Shown here: positions 1-11,910 of the stretch, in pieces
Layout: every line of letters begins with the position of its first letter
Position numbering within the stretch: the first letter of the stretch is position 1
Assembly: GCF_028453695.1 (NCBI RefSeq)
Contig: NC_135774.1
Span: forward strand, 13,578,001-13,642,000
Direction: 5' to 3'
Length of the DNA stretch: 64,000 bases
Source: Augochlora pura
Lineage: Eukaryota > Arthropoda > Insecta > Hymenoptera > Halictidae
Program-made: the position numbers and the translations under genes
Notes under the pieces: generated by a model
Seen by the model: only the letters and a program-made list of their open reading frames with translations
Database searches by the model: none
Told to the model about the DNA's origin: nothing

Positions 1-227
1 AAATTCAAGTCCATTCTTCGTTTAATCGCCTAAATAGATAAAAAACAATACACAAACCATCCAAATAGCTTTTAATCTACCATCTTAAATTACAACTCCC
101 CAATTTCGCCGCAAACACATAAAATTCGCAGTCAATTGATCGCAATCGAGTCGATCAAAATAGAATCGACGATTCGTTCGCGAATCGTTGGAATCGTTTC
201 CCCGAGCAATTGTCCAATCGACGCTTC

Positions 228-230
<3 letters not shown>

Positions 231-272
<42 letters not shown>
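231..272. repeat. (CT)21 microsatellite
   Basis: Uninterrupted CT dinucleotides over 42 bases. The reverse strand is (GA)n, a potential GAGA-factor binding tract. Confidence 0.98.
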
Positions 273-275
<3 letters not shown>

Positions 276-577
276 AGAAATAATTGCGCCAGGCCATGTT
301 GTCGGCGGGTTCCAAACAAGTCTCGTTGTATATCTTCATTAACCGTGCCGGCGTTTTTTGTTCGAAATGAGAACCGGTTGACGGATCGATTGGTCCGGAC
401 ACACGCGTCGCCATCGATGACCGGCGCGTCGCGTCGCCCCGCTGTACGGGAGCGATTCATTAGATCAATTTCATGCCCAATATGGCAGGCTCGGTCGGCC
501 TGCTGCTTCTTGTTTTTGTTCAATTAATTGACCGACAATTACCGCATTAGACGGATCGGACCCGGCGCGCACGAGCG

Positions 578-580
<3 letters not shown>

Positions 581-623
<43 letters not shown>
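581..623. repeat. (CT)n microsatellite
   Basis: CT dinucleotides with a single TT interruption near position 611. Same strand orientation as the array at 231. Confidence 0.98.
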
Positions 624-860
624 GGTGTCAGTTGGCCTAGGCGAGCACGCACATGCTGGCGCACTAATGTGTCGTTACTTTGCGACGACAGTGCGCTTCT
701 GTTCGGTCGGCTGCGAACGTATGGCGCGAGCCGGGCATCCCTTAGTCCTTCTGTTGAATTATCACCTGATAGGCGAGGAAGGGGTACGGACAGTTGCGCA
801 TAAAATTAGGAATTGAAACGCTATCTGCGATCTAGCGCCGTTTCATGGATAATCGATCAC

Positions 861-2420
861 TTTTCGCCGTTAGGAATCCTCTTTAAATAACGTATAATAT
901 ACTATACTTAAAATAAAATAAAGTTTCTGTCGTTATTTCGCTGTATTCAATCTCGCTTATAATATATAAATTTATCAATTTTGCTACCCTTTCTCGTTGT
1001 CGTGAAAAGAAGTTGCATTTGCAGAATAGTAACTCGAAATCTATAGATACAGACAGCTGACGTCTTTTTATTTTTAAATAATACATGCTTGGTCTATACG
1101 GTCATGACTAGGCTGTGAGTTTAAGCATTTATAGTAAAAATAAACAAGTAAAATACAAAAGACGGCAGTAGAGTGTCAGAATTATATTAAATCGTAACAT
1201 ATTTACTGAAGCTGTTCGAAGTATAGTTACGTCTTTACTTAACTCTTATTATGGACAATTAACATAGAATAATCATCGTAACATAGAAAAATTTAGTATA
1301 AAACCAAATGTTTGGTATGAAAACTAAAAATCTAGCGTTAATATCTAAAAATTAACCTAAAACGCCTAAAAGTCATCAGTTTCATCATGGCGTCTTTGCT
1401 ATCGTCGCGCGCGCTCCTCGAGAAGTGGGTGACCGTTGGCAAAAGCGTTAATTGACCGGCGTCTTGCACGGTAATCTATATTTAGAGCGGCCGATTCCAT
1501 GGCCGGCGGGCCCGGGCCGAAGGAGACGTTAAATCGATTTACAAACTAACCAAATGTAAAAACGCATCAGCGTCAGGGCGTCTCATAAACGCGTAAATAC
1601 GGCTCGTTTTACGAGTGCATAAAATAAGAAGGCACGCCGGCGACCTCGAGCTTGTTCCGCAGGCCGTTCCATATTTTTCACCGGTGATCCAGGATACGGA
1701 CGGGGGAAGATAAGCGCGAGGATCGAGAGATGGCCGAACCGTTAATCCGAGCGTGGGGTAATAAAAAAGTCTGCTGGAAAGTCGCTCGTCCGATATTTTA
1801 CGCGCCTAAAGCCGGATTCATGGTGACCGTGGCGAAATTCCATCACCGCTCCGAATATACCCCTTTTTTCCATTATTCTTCGCCACGGAGGTATCATCGC
1901 TCCTTGTGGATCATGATCTTTTGGTACCTGTTCGACAGCTGTCACGATCGGTAGCACCTTTCGTAACAAGTTGACGAAATTGAAAATTAAATTTCGATGT
2001 ATATAATAGCAAAAAGATGATGTGTAGTATGTAAGAATAAATTAGAAGCGTAGTGACATAAGTCAGACTTTCGATAATGTTGAATTAATGAAATCCAAGG
2101 TGTGCATATCAAAGTGTTAAATAGACAGTTGAAATAAATGATAAATTTACTATAACTTAACTCTAAATTATCGTAATATTAAATCTAGTCAGTGAACGAT
2201 ATAAACTCGCGTACACCGAACAATAGACTTTACTGCACCATAAAGATGATAACGATAAACGTCGTTCAGATTATATTATCCTCACCTCACATAAAACATT
2301 TCGAAACCTGTTAGACAAATTTTAAAAATATTCTGTAATTTTTAAAATGTCCTAACACTTGCTATACACGCGAACAGTTTCGTTTGATTTACTTTCTGGT
2401 TTACTTTTTTCACGTTCTTG
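861..2420. other. AT-rich spacer, GC-rich island, AT-rich spacer; no gene
   Basis: About 870-1380 and 1960-2420 are AT-rich with frequent stops in all frames. The stretch 1380-1960 is a GC-rich island. It contains a 74-codon plus-strand frame (1730-1954) starting in a fair context but with no recognisable family or splice context. A short hairpin sits at 1292-1328. Confidence 0.55.
1292..1328. repeat. small two-stem hairpin
   Basis: TTTAGT (1292-1297) pairs with ACTAAA (1323-1328) outside ACCAAA (1303-1308) and TTTGGT (1311-1316). Arms this short in AT-rich DNA can arise by chance. Confidence 0.5.
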
Positions 2421-3620
2421 ATTTACTCGATGGCCACTGATTTACGCGCTTTCGGTATCCCCGAGAAGAATGGGCAGATCAACTGCGACAGTGTAAAAAC
2501 ATTTGGAAAATGCGTGGGGCACCTTTCCGGTGCTTTGACAGGTCTGGAATTCGGCAAGAAGAGAAACCGAAGGAAAAAATGTACAGCAGTTTGGTAACAA
2601 CGTTTAGAGGGACCGAGGGTTAGAGGCTTGGTCCCGTGGACCCTTATTGTCAGCCGATGGCCATTCTCTATGGCTCAACGCCTACAATAATCTCGTTACG
2701 ATTGGAATCATGGGGCCGGCGTGGCCCTCGGGCTTTGACAGCGACACAATGCAAGGTGCTTTGTCCGTGCCTGCTTGTGGACCAATACCGATCGCACAGC
2801 CATAATGTCTCGCGCGTCTCGGACTGGGATTTCCTCCCCCGTTTCCCGGGGGCGATATCTTCTCTCTCTCTCTCTCTCTCCTTCTCTTTCTCTGGTTCTC
2901 TCTCTCCCTCTTCCTGATTCTCTTCCTCGTTTCTCTTTCTCTCTATGGATTCTCCCATCGCCAGTGACGTAACTCCATTCTTAGGCGATCCGGTGGTTGT
3001 TTGAAAGTGTTTTGGCTCGTTGGGAAAATATGGAGATGTCTCGGAGCGGTGGCTTCCTCGTGGAATTCCTGTGAAACTCCGTTCTCCCAGCTGGTGGAAT
3101 CGGTGTGCTCGGCTAGCCCGTCCCATTCTTTCGTTTCGCTCTGACCCCGCTCGCCGTGAGATCCCGCTCCGCTTGCGCCCGCCGGGCGAAATTCTAATGG
3201 AGGACTCAATCACGGAAGAAAAGACTCCCCCTCGTGGAAAGGCAGATCGCGATTGATTTCTGCGAAGCCGGCCTCTGGGCGACCAACCAACGCGGACGCC
3301 AGGGAAACCGCCTTTTTTTTCTTCGTCGAAACAATTGCGTCGCTTGGAGAGGCTCGATCGTACACGACGTTTTCTATTACAGATCAGTAGACTGCGGATC
3401 TCTGCGAAATAAAAATGTGCTGCAAAATTGATTGCAAAGAGAGAAAATTAAAATAGAAATTTCTTTCTATATTTAATCATTTAATTAAGTTAGAAATAAT
3501 TCAGGAAAGTCCTTAAATTCTTTGAAGATTTTCGTGTTAAATTTTAATCACACATTTTTCTTATAAACGTATAAATTATGAGGATTTTACAATAATTTTA
3601 CTATACGGCTATTCTTCTCT
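2421..3620. other. Mixed-composition region with CT-rich tract; no gene
   Basis: Moderate GC. The 181-codon minus-strand frame over 2668-3213 owes its length to the CT tract and encodes Glu/Arg repeats. No family is recognisable. Confidence 0.55.
2861..2945. repeat. Imperfect CT-rich tract
   Basis: A pure (TC)n core of about 20 bases is followed by interrupted CT/CTT repeats. Confidence 0.93.
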
Positions 3621-3629
3621 TCGAGTCTT

Positions 3630-3950
3630 TTAAATTTTATTTTTATCCGTGAAAAACGTGAGAATTTTCAGAATTATTTCTTTCAAGTCTCCGGTAAATC
3701 GTTCTTCGACCAGGTAATTACGTAATCTATCGATCAGGTGAGAAATGGTAAAGATCGTTTCGCTCCAACGTCGGTGTTGCCGGTAAAAGTATTGGTAGAT
3801 CGAGTAGCAATAGGTTAATGGTCGCTGCAGTTTTCCCGGTATCGCATCCGTATTCGAAACAGCGAAACAGTCGTCGTAGGATCCAAGTAGAATGAGCCAG
3901 CGCCTAATCAGACAACCAGCCCGGAACCGGGAACGACCGCATCCGAGCAT
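3630..3950 (-). CDS. Small unrecognised open frame, 106 codons
   Basis: I do not recognise a family. What can be seen is a complete minus-strand frame from an ATG, directly preceded by an in-frame TAA, to a TAA stop in AT-rich DNA. The product is not low complexity. The N-terminal third is basic and Cys/Trp-containing. Residues about 60-106 show an amphipathic helical pattern (for example RLRNYLVEERF and LKEIILKILTFF). No signal peptide, zinc-binding spacing or catalytic motif is apparent. Composition drifts from mixed to AT-rich along the frame, which is unusual for a chance open stretch but not decisive. It stands alone, with no neighbouring exon or promoter that I can support. It could be a lineage-specific small protein, an exon or chance. 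Confidence 0.2.
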   Translation of the reverse strand: MLGCGRSRFRAGCLIRRWLILLGSYDDCFAVSNTDAIPGKLQRPLTYCYSIYQYFYRQHRRWSETIFTISHLIDRLRNYLVEERFTGDLKEIILKILTFFTDKNKI

Positions 3951-4160
3951 TTACGACATCGTTACATCGTCGTTACAGGCCCGCCGATCCTGCGGGCTTC
4001 TGTATTGCGAATCCTTTCGCGACGATTCGAACGGAGATGCGGTTTTGCTCGCCGGTTAGGAGGCTGCGGATTTAATGCATTTTCCGTGAAAATTCCTCGA
4101 TGCAATTCCAAGCGAAATGGCGATGGTTGTTTTGAATTGGTGATAGGTTTAGGCAAACAG

Positions 4161-4720
4161 GTATCACACTTTGTTAAAATATAAGAGTAGAAAATGCATT
4201 TTAGATTTTATTTCTTATGACTGATTTTGGCAATTTTTATTTCGATTTTGATATTAATATTTGAGCAATGAATACTTTGATGAAAATATAACTGGGAATA
4301 TTTGAAATTATTTTTATATTCATTTGGAATAATTTAATATTAAATTTATTACTTAATTATGATCGCTTACTGTTGAACTAGAATTATTTATTATTGTATT
4401 ATGATTATTTACTATTCAATTACGGTATATATTTAAAATACCTTTTCTTTCTATAGACTTTAATGAAAAGTATGAAAGAACCTTAAACTTATCAAATACT
4501 AAATGTGATCATCATGTCTGTTTTACAAGAATGACAAGAATAAATGAACTATAAAATTTGTATAAGAATGTCTTTATTTAATGTATTATCAAATTAATAA
4601 ATTTATTCAATTATTTTGCTACAACTATTACTCTCTATAACGTGAAGAATTTTCTACGAAAAAATGCAGATGATTTAAACGATAAATTCAGTGTAAAATT
4701 AATCCTTATTTAAATTATAA
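4161..4720. other. AT-rich spacer
   Basis: Strongly AT-rich, with stops in every frame. I see no repeat structure. Confidence 0.7.
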
Positions 4721-6090
4721 AACCATGTTCGCAACGAACCAGAGCTTCGCCATCCGTGTGTAGGAAGGCTCGGCTCCGGTATTCGTGTTCCGCAGCGAAC
4801 GAATGAATTTCGCTGCCTCGGGGAAGAGCGCGGAGTATCGACTGGCCTCAGTATCGATGCCCTTGGCATTAGCAGGAGTCTACCACGCGTTAACATCGGT
4901 CCCGCGTACACGCGATTAGCGTGTAGCGTGTACCAGCGGCTCGTAGCCGGGCTACGAAGAGAGCCTACCTGCTCGATCGCTCGCAGCAGGGGGTCCGGAG
5001 AACCATAATTCCACCTTTACCATCCTCCCGGCGTCATTAAGAGACGCGTGTTGTGCGTTAGACACCGGCTACTACCGGACCAGGCTCTCGCCGTACCACA
5101 ACCACGAGGTCGTGACGAGTCCGGCTTATCTGCTCACGATCGTCTACCTGACTCAGCAGATGACACCTCGTCTCTTCCGGTCGGACGTGTCCTCCGGTTT
5201 TTCCTTGGATCGTTCGCTCGAGTTATCGCGTGTCCAGTTTCGGTCGTGCCCGATCCCTAAACGAGACAGATGAGTCACTAATGAGGACCGGTCGGTAAAA
5301 ATTCACCGACGGCGAAGGCGGTGGCTAAACAGAACAGAGCTAGTATGCCGGCTATCTCCGGCCACCGATCGTTTTGGTCATCCGAGGCGCCGTCTATCGC
5401 TGATTGCGATTAATTAGCCGCGGTACCGAGCCGCATAGAACCCGCCAGCAATTCTCTCGTCGACTCCCGGGTCGATTTTCGAACGTCGTCGTTACGCGAA
5501 ACGTGAATCGATCCGGGAAACCGCGATCCTGCCAGCTGATCCCTTAGACGCGATAATATCGGCTGGTGTAAAATATTAAGCGGAAACCTGACGCGAAACG
5601 GTTCCAGGAGGACCAACCCCGTGCCCAGGCATGTTCAATTAATTCAATGAATGAATCAGACCCCCGCTCCGCCGACTGACTCGGCCATGTAACGTTTTAA
5701 TGATGCGCCCCCGTCTAGGCCAGATGACTCTCGATGCTTATCTACCCTCTTTGCCACCAGCGGACACGCCCCTGCACCCGATCCCTTCCGACATCGAGCA
5801 CGTGCCGGCCAGGAAAAAAAAGGCATATGTGCGCGGACGGAGTACTCGATTGCTCATTACCTCGGTGTCAACGGATGACTCTTCCGGGCGCGAGGTTAAG
5901 CTGCCTGCGTCGCGGTGCCCTGTTCATTAGGGAGCTACACGAGAGCCCTGTACTCGACACCTGTTACTTTTACTTCGGCCCGGGTGGAACTTTTAATTTG
6001 CCAGCCGGGCTCGGTGATAGTCCGCTGCGGGGGGCGATGATCGTGTGTGGATGCGAACGTTACTCTTTGTTATTTAGGGGCCTTCCTTGT
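4721..6090. other. GC-rich island, no recognised gene
   Basis: CpG-rich, with several overlapping 65-120-codon frames on both strands and no recognisable domains. This is the pattern of GC-rich non-coding DNA. Stretches such as 5620-5700 are rich in ATTA/TGAATGAAT-type motifs, as seen in conserved non-coding elements, but I cannot test conservation. Confidence 0.55.
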
Positions 6091-6100
6091 CGTTAGATCA

Positions 6101-6440
6101 GGAGATTAGGCTATTTTCAAGATAATATTGTGGACTGTTAGAAATGTGTTTGAGGTACTGAGATGCTAAAGATGATTCTTTATTGTTTGTAGGTTTTCAT
6201 AGTGATTTGTTGATGAGGAGATTAGGCGATCTTTCTTGTTTCTTTTGTGGACAATGATTGCTTCTCTTTTTGAAAACATAATAATGCTAGAAGGCATTCT
6301 TCTTTACGATTACAATGTTCTTGTTTTACTTGGACTATTTGTAATAAATTTTCAATGTAAAAAGTTCTTTTTTATTATTTATTGTTACTCGAAGTGATCG
6401 TAAGTCGAGAAGATTAAAAGCTCTCTTTTTGGACTATTTG
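6101..6440. repeat. Diverged ~116-bp tandem repeat
   Basis: GGAGATTAGGC followed about 35 bases later by TTGTGGAC occurs at 6101 and again at 6217. A weaker third copy starts near 6406 (GAGAAGATTAAAAG). The units are T-rich and quite diverged. Confidence 0.5.
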
Positions 6441-6690
6441 ATATTAAGGACAATCTTTCTTCTTTCATTGTTTTGTGTATGAAACGTTCTAATTTTTATT
6501 CTTGAACATATACTGCTGCAGTTTCGAAAATTACCCTCTCCTCCATTTTTTACTATGATCAAAAATTCTTTCCTTCTGAGATATTAATTTTAATGCAACC
6601 ATGGTTCTTAATATATTCCAAGGCAACATCGCCAAATCTATTTCTACAGTAACAGTGTCCAATTGGATCATCGTGTCCATCCAACCGATC

Positions 6691-7740
6691 AAGTTCCTTA
6701 CCAGAACGTTTGAAGATCGATAGTGATCGATTTCGTCTGGTATAATTGAGAACGACGGACACCCCTCCCTTGGGATCGTCGCGGAGGGTGGGCGTGCCAG
6801 AGGCACTGGATTGCGAGCCTGCCCGATACACAGCTCGAAGAAAGTGGAAAGATAGAGAGAGCCCATAGACTGGAAAGAGAAAGGTCGAGATAGAGATAGA
6901 TAGAAAAGAAGAAGAAGAAGAAGAACGTGATAGGTTGGCCGACACGCACGTGGTGCGGCTTGGCCGGGTGGAATACGTATTGCCTCGGGGTGTCGGAATT
7001 ATTGGCCCGTGGGTTGGAGCCGAGGCCGCAAATGGGACAGGTTGTTTCGCGTTGGTGGAAACGGCCGATAAATCGCGGAAATTAAATCGACGCCATCGGC
7101 TGTCGATACCGGGCCCGCTTCGACGACGTACGATGCAGACCGGCCGCAAAGAAGAGGACCTTGGACGCAGCGTTGAACGACGGCTACGCGCGTCGCGGGT
7201 AATCTGGCAACATAACGATCCCGCCGGATCCCGCGGGAGAGATCTTGTACGTCAGGTTCCCGGAGGTGTTATCGACGTTCCTCCCTTCCGCGAGCGGCGG
7301 AAAGGTAAATTGCGCGAGCGCGCGCGCGCGCGAGAGAGGTAAATTATCCGGCGGGTAAATCGAAGGGTCGCGTCGCGTCGCGAGCGTTGCCGAGCGGCGA
7401 GGACTCAATTTACAATTCGACCGGCTTCTAAGAAACGCTGGCCCCGCAACCAGGGGCCTACTTATCGGTCCCCCGAGCTCGGTAATACATTGTCAAGGCG
7501 GCGGTAACGAGCGGCTCGATGATGTTTCCATCGCGGTGGGACGCGTTGCGTTCTCGCGGCGCGGCGGTAACCTCCGGGGCTAGAACCGGTGGCCGGAGGA
7601 GATCCCATCGTGGACGGTGGGTACACCGGGCATAGCGTGCGGAGTAAATGTTCCAATCGTCGTCGTGCCCTGTCCACAAATTATTCCTCGTGTTCAGCAC
7701 GATGCGCAGCACGAGCTGGTCACACATACAGGTATCCGCT
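6691..7740. other. GC-rich island with GAA and CG tracts
   Basis: CpG-dense DNA with (GAA)n at about 6905-6927 and a CG-alternating run at 7311-7332. Open frames on both strands overlap one another and match no family I recognise. Confidence 0.55.
7311..7332. repeat. CG-alternating tract
   Basis: Nearly pure alternating C/G of about 22 bases, able to adopt Z-form DNA, followed by GAGAG. Confidence 0.9.
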
Positions 7741-7746
7741 GCGACG

Positions 7747-7748
<2 letters not shown>

Positions 7749-7779
<31 letters not shown>
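7749..7779. repeat. (GA)n microsatellite
   Basis: About 15 uninterrupted GA dinucleotides. It lies a few hundred bases upstream of the promoter-like GC-rich stretch at 8190-8640. Confidence 0.97.
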
Positions 7780-7781
<2 letters not shown>

Positions 7782-8042
7782 GCTCCGGAACGGCCGGGAG
7801 AGGAACGGCGCCGGTCGCTCGGTTGTTGCGGTTGCGGGGCGAGCGCAGCGACTTCTTCCACTCATTCCGAGAACCGGAGGTATCGCGTCTTGGAGAGGTT
7901 GCCGGCGCGCGGAGAGTCCGCGTCCCGTATGCCACGATCGACCTAGCCGGACTCGATCAAGGGACCGTGGGGCTGCCCGTGGATTCGAACGTAAAGGACA
8001 CGTAAGGCCAGCAAAGAAAGAAAAGAACCGGGCGGGGGGAGA

Positions 8043-8055
8043 GGGGGGGGGGGGG
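8043..8055. repeat. G13 homopolymer in G-rich tract
   Basis: Thirteen consecutive G, flanked by further G4-G6 runs between 8032 and 8061. This could form a G-quadruplex on the plus strand. Confidence 0.9.
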
Positions 8056-8189
8056 AGGGGGCGCCGCCGGCAGGGAGAGAGAAGAAAGGACGAAAGGAGG
8101 ATGAACCGAGCCGTCGACCGCTGGCGACGGAGAAAGAGGAACGAGCGGAGCAGGGCCGGTAGGAGGGAGGGGGATGCGCGCGGAGGCCT

Positions 8190-8640
8190 CTGCTGCACCA
8201 CGTGTGTCCGAGTCGCCTCGTTTCGTTTCGCTCCGCTTCGGTTAGAGGCAGTCAAGGTGCTCTCGTTTGTTCCTCGTTTCGAGTCGTGTCGTCGTTCGCG
8301 TCGTCAGGAGCTCGTGCAAGCCGGCCACGGCTCTCCTATCTCTCATCTACCGTCCACCTGTATTCCCCGTATTGTCAGCACGTGGAATTCCGTAGAAATT
8401 AACGATTGACCCCCGCGAGAGCCGAGCCCTTATCTGACTCGCTCGATCATCCTATAGAACGCGCGCGGCTCCTCCGTGGCTCTGGACGAAGCCCTCTTCC
8501 ACTCTTACCGAGCCACTCGATGCTGCTGCTCCTTGCTTCTGCTCCTGCGCCTGCTCCTGCTGCCGTTGCTGCTGCTCCTGCTGCTGCTGCTGCTGCTGCT
8601 GCTATTCACGGCTGGCGATCGTAGATATTATAGAGGACGC
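8190..8640 (+). promoter_or_regulatory. Promoter/5'UTR-like GC-rich stretch (speculative)
   Basis: CpG-rich sequence downstream of a (GA)n tract, with many TCGTTTCG/GTCGT-type motifs and initiator-like AGTC words, as in insect 5' leaders. It ends in a short plus-strand frame from the ATG at 8520, which is Leu- and Ala-rich because of the CTG array and stops at 8624. No TATA box and no strong donor follow. I infer only a possible transcription start region. Confidence 0.2.
8578..8603. repeat. (CTG)n trinucleotide array
   Basis: Eight to nine CTG units, preceded by imperfect CTG/CTC repeats from 8521. In the 8520 frame it reads as polyalanine. Confidence 0.95.
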
Positions 8641-9151
8641 CGAGCCCGAACGTGACGGTAGAATGGGATTTGAATAAGTATATCGTTGCTTGACGCGCTG
8701 CGGGCCTCGAGACATAATGGCGGTGCCGCCGCGCCGTTTAATCTTGTCGATTAATTACGCGCCGGCTTTCATTCCGCTCCGAGCGCGCGGCCTTGGATCA
8801 TCTTTTAGCCGCGGTCCCGAGATTACTCCTGCGCCGATGACGGATAAATAACGCGAGATTTTCGTGCGGTTTCAATGCGACTACAATCGCGGAGTATAAG
8901 AGGCACGAGCGTGATGCATCGACGCTTTTCATCTTTCTTCGCTGGAAATTGTTGGAGCGTGATCGCGATGTCTGCACGCCATTAGCAGACTCCGCACTTT
9001 TGTGCGGGATAAAAATGATCTGCGACTGTTGTGCAATACAAGATCCTATTGAGAACATCATCCTTTTTTACATAATTTTGCTAAAATCAAGGTAATACAG
9101 AGATGCTCTTCATTAAAAGATTACGAAATAAATCAATCAATATTTACGGTG
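8641..9151. other. GC-rich to AT-rich transition, no gene
   Basis: GC-rich up to about 9050, then AT-rich into the MITE at 9152. It includes a clustered TTAATTACGC homeodomain-type word near 8750. No coding signal. Confidence 0.55.
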
Positions 9152-9402
9152 TTAACCCCTTGCACTATAATAACGAGTCAGACTCGTGATACAGATTTCA
9201 TGCAAGATCTGTTAAATATGAATATTATTTATTTCGTCTGTATCTAAATAAAAATAAATTCCTCTGTTATCAAAGTCTGTAAATGAAAGTACATTAGGAC
9301 GATAAAAGAAATGAAAATTGTCTAGCCCTGTTAAAGAAAATATTACGGATAAGTAAATGCTAATCAACGCTGCGTGAAGGGAATCATAGCGCAAGGGGTT
9401 AA
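9152..9402. mobile_element. TTAA-bounded MITE, piggyBac-like termini
   Basis: The left end reads TTAACCCCTTGCACTATAAT. The right end, read on the minus strand, is TTAACCCCTTGCGCTATGAT. This is an inverted repeat of about 20 bases with two mismatches, and the outer four bases are TTAA on both sides. A subterminal palindrome-like ACGAGTCAGACTCGT lies just inside the left end (about 9172-9187). TTAA duplications and CCCT-type ends are characteristic of piggyBac-superfamily elements. The ~250-bp interior is AT-rich and too short for a transposase, so the element is non-autonomous. A related right end lies at 21790-21837. Confidence 0.75.
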
Positions 9403-10400
9403 TAATAAATTGTTCCAGGCTGCGAATAAATTGTTCCACATTCGAGCATGCAAGTGCATCGCGATCTTTCTCCTTGATGCACCGAGGAATCAAGTGCACG
9501 TTCGAAAGAGGAGAAGCTGAAGAGAAGAACCGCGTCATTCCCGCGGCATCCGCAGCGCAAGAGGCTCTCCGCGATGACAACGGACACGTTGCATCTCGTT
9601 CTAAAATGTAACAGGGCCCGCGGACCTTGTGTTTTCGCTGGTTTATCAACCAGGTGTATCTTGGGAAAGAGATACCACGCGGGGTGAAGGTCTGATCCCC
9701 TGGGTGGAAACCATTCGCACGTACCGGACCGACGACGTGGAAGTCGAAATAGAATCGTTTCGGAAGCGAACGATGCCCAGTTGGCGAGTGTCGATGACAG
9801 AATTAATTATTTTATCAGTAATATTTAATTGGGTCCTGGTGACAGATTACTCGATGTAAGGAAGTTCTGATTATTAATTTCTCGATTCAAGCGACTCTTT
9901 AATTTGAACAAATTGTGATAAGAAACCCTGTTGGTCAAAATGATTGATCTCGTATTGTTGACTAATAAATTATAGAGATATTATAAGGAGTTTCTTTTTA
10001 GAAAATGGAAGGGGAAATTTCTTTAGTTATAATAAATTGGTGAAATATTTAGATGCATTTAGTCTTGTCATTTTTATGGTACAAGACAGGCACTTTTGCA
10101 GATGTCTTGTCATTATCATTGCAGGATCTATAGTTATAACGTAGCACAGTAGGATTCAGAGAATTTAATATCATCAATATATTACTTTCAATTTTCTAAA
10201 CCAATTACGAGGAAGTAGTTTAACATTTTCTTGGAAATGCTGCAGAAGGAATTTACCTCGCACGAAAATCTCTTATTAATAATTCCAGATATTGGACGAA
10301 GCTGAAGACGATCCTTCTTCGCAGAAAATAATACACTGCTAAATCCTCTAAAACAAGAACTAATCTATCGATCTACAAATTCCAAAAACACGCGAAGTGA
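9403..10400. other. Mixed then AT-rich spacer; no gene
   Basis: GC-moderate to 9830, then AT-rich. A small inverted repeat (GTCTTGT...ACAAGAC, about 10062-10087) is followed by another GTCTTGTCAT copy near 10102. Confidence 0.55.
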
Positions 10401-11400
10401 CTCGGAAAGGCAATCATTATTTTGCCCGATTTCTGAGTCACGGTGCCAGACGATCCTAATTTCGGGAGAACGAGTTCCGAAGCTTTTTCTGTCGGTCAAC
10501 GAACGCGGAATGGAATTGGCATCTAAGCAGACAAAAGAGAGAGAGAGAGGGGAGGGGGGACAGGTAGATTGGATCACCACCGAAACCAGCGAGCGTCGAG
10601 GTTCGAAAAAAGCACCTGTTTGCCGTACGTGGGCCGTGGAAGGCAGTCAGGGAAGAGCCACAACACGATTTGTACCGGCGAGGACGACGAAGTCGTAACC
10701 CCGAAGAGGCGACCGCGCCCATATCGAGCGACAGCCCGTTAAGCCCACTCCGGACTCCATCCAGATATCATCGCGAATGCTAAACAGAAGGGCGACTTCC
10801 CTCGCTCGTTTCAACCCGGCATCCACCTCCTCCACTTTCCCCCCCGTTTATCCCCACGCCAACCTCGTCCGGCTCCCTCGGGCCTTCGGCAGACCGATTC
10901 CTCTCTCGAGAGCCTCTCATGCATCGAGATAACTTTGGCAGCAATGTTGCAGGCGATTTTCGAGAGGCGATGCAGTAAAAACCTCCGCGATTCCAATTTC
11001 TCCGGTGGAACGATCCGCCGTGGATCGAACGGCGCATAAAATCCGCGCGGGCCCCGAGAGACTCGAGGTTCGCGACACGAGCTTCGTGGCACGACGCTGG
11101 GCCCGCGAAGGGTATCGACGATACGACCTTTGATAAGGGATTACGTCCTTAATCGAAGAAGCTCGACGCGTAATTTGAATTTGTAAGCGGCTGCGTGTGG
11201 GCTACCGGGTGGACTCCATTGCTTCATAAATTTGGCGGTCGGTATGCCGACTGCGGTTGAAAGAGTCCGGGGATCGAGGGAGATTCAAGCGCAATGGCGG
11301 ACGGAGTTCTGGAATTTTGTACGAGAGGAAGGATTAGGGGTCGACTGGTTTGCAATTATGTGGGGTAGACGGGCCCTTTGTCCTGTGGGAAAGTGAATAG
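10401..11400. other. GC-rich island, no recognised gene
   Basis: Overlapping frames of 60-93 codons on both strands, none with recognisable motifs. A GA/G-rich tract lies at 10533-10560. Confidence 0.55.
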
Positions 11401-11910
11401 TAATCACTGTGTTGCAAGATGTTTTTCGAAGGCTTGTAGTACGCGTTTCTCATCATTTAATCTTCTTAGAAGCCTCTTCTAAGTGTACTGTTCAATAGAA
11501 ACAATTTTCCAGACTTGTATAATTTTTTTTAGTAATTTTTCGTGATTGCTTTCTTCTATATTTTCGTACTAATTCTTTTTATTTGTCATGTAATGTAGCC
11601 TGAGACTTTTATACATTTATAGTAACGAGATCTGGATGAAATTGAGAACACTGAAAAATCTGAATGAAGCTAAGTAATTTTAAATAATTAACATTGTTAG
11701 AGAAAGAATGAAAATCCACCTGGCTCACCTGTCTTGCAAGTATTGCAGTAATTTTTACATAAAGATCCGAGAGCTAATAACAAGCTTTAAAATCTGGTGT
11801 AAATATATATTAACACCATAGGAAAATGAAAGTGACCAGATTTAACCAACAATAAAGTACTCACATCTCTACAAAATAGAAATGTTCTAAATTACTCATA
11901 GCTGAGAGAA
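11401..11910. other. AT-rich spacer with an isolated minus-strand donor
   Basis: AT-rich with no gene. On the minus strand, ACAG|GTGAGCC (GT at 11728-11727) is a near-perfect splice donor, but I could not pair it with an acceptor or a coding exon. Confidence 0.5.

Larger units (their letters stand above)
1..860. other. GC-moderate non-coding island with two CT arrays
   Basis: No gene recognised. The open frames here run through the CT/GA arrays and encode only Ser-Leu or Arg-Glu runs. Apart from the two microsatellites listed separately I see no repeat or RNA gene. Confidence 0.6.

Noticed and set aside
7458..8255. 265-codon minus-strand frame, the longest in the window
   Set aside because: Its length comes from CT/GA, G/C-rich and CpG-rich sequence. 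It encodes Arg/Pro/Ser/Leu runs, other frames on both strands are open over the same DNA, and no domain is visible.
8520..8624. ATG with Leu-rich then polyalanine frame resembling a signal peptide
   Set aside because: Produced by the CTG array. It stops soon after the array and has no conserved continuation.
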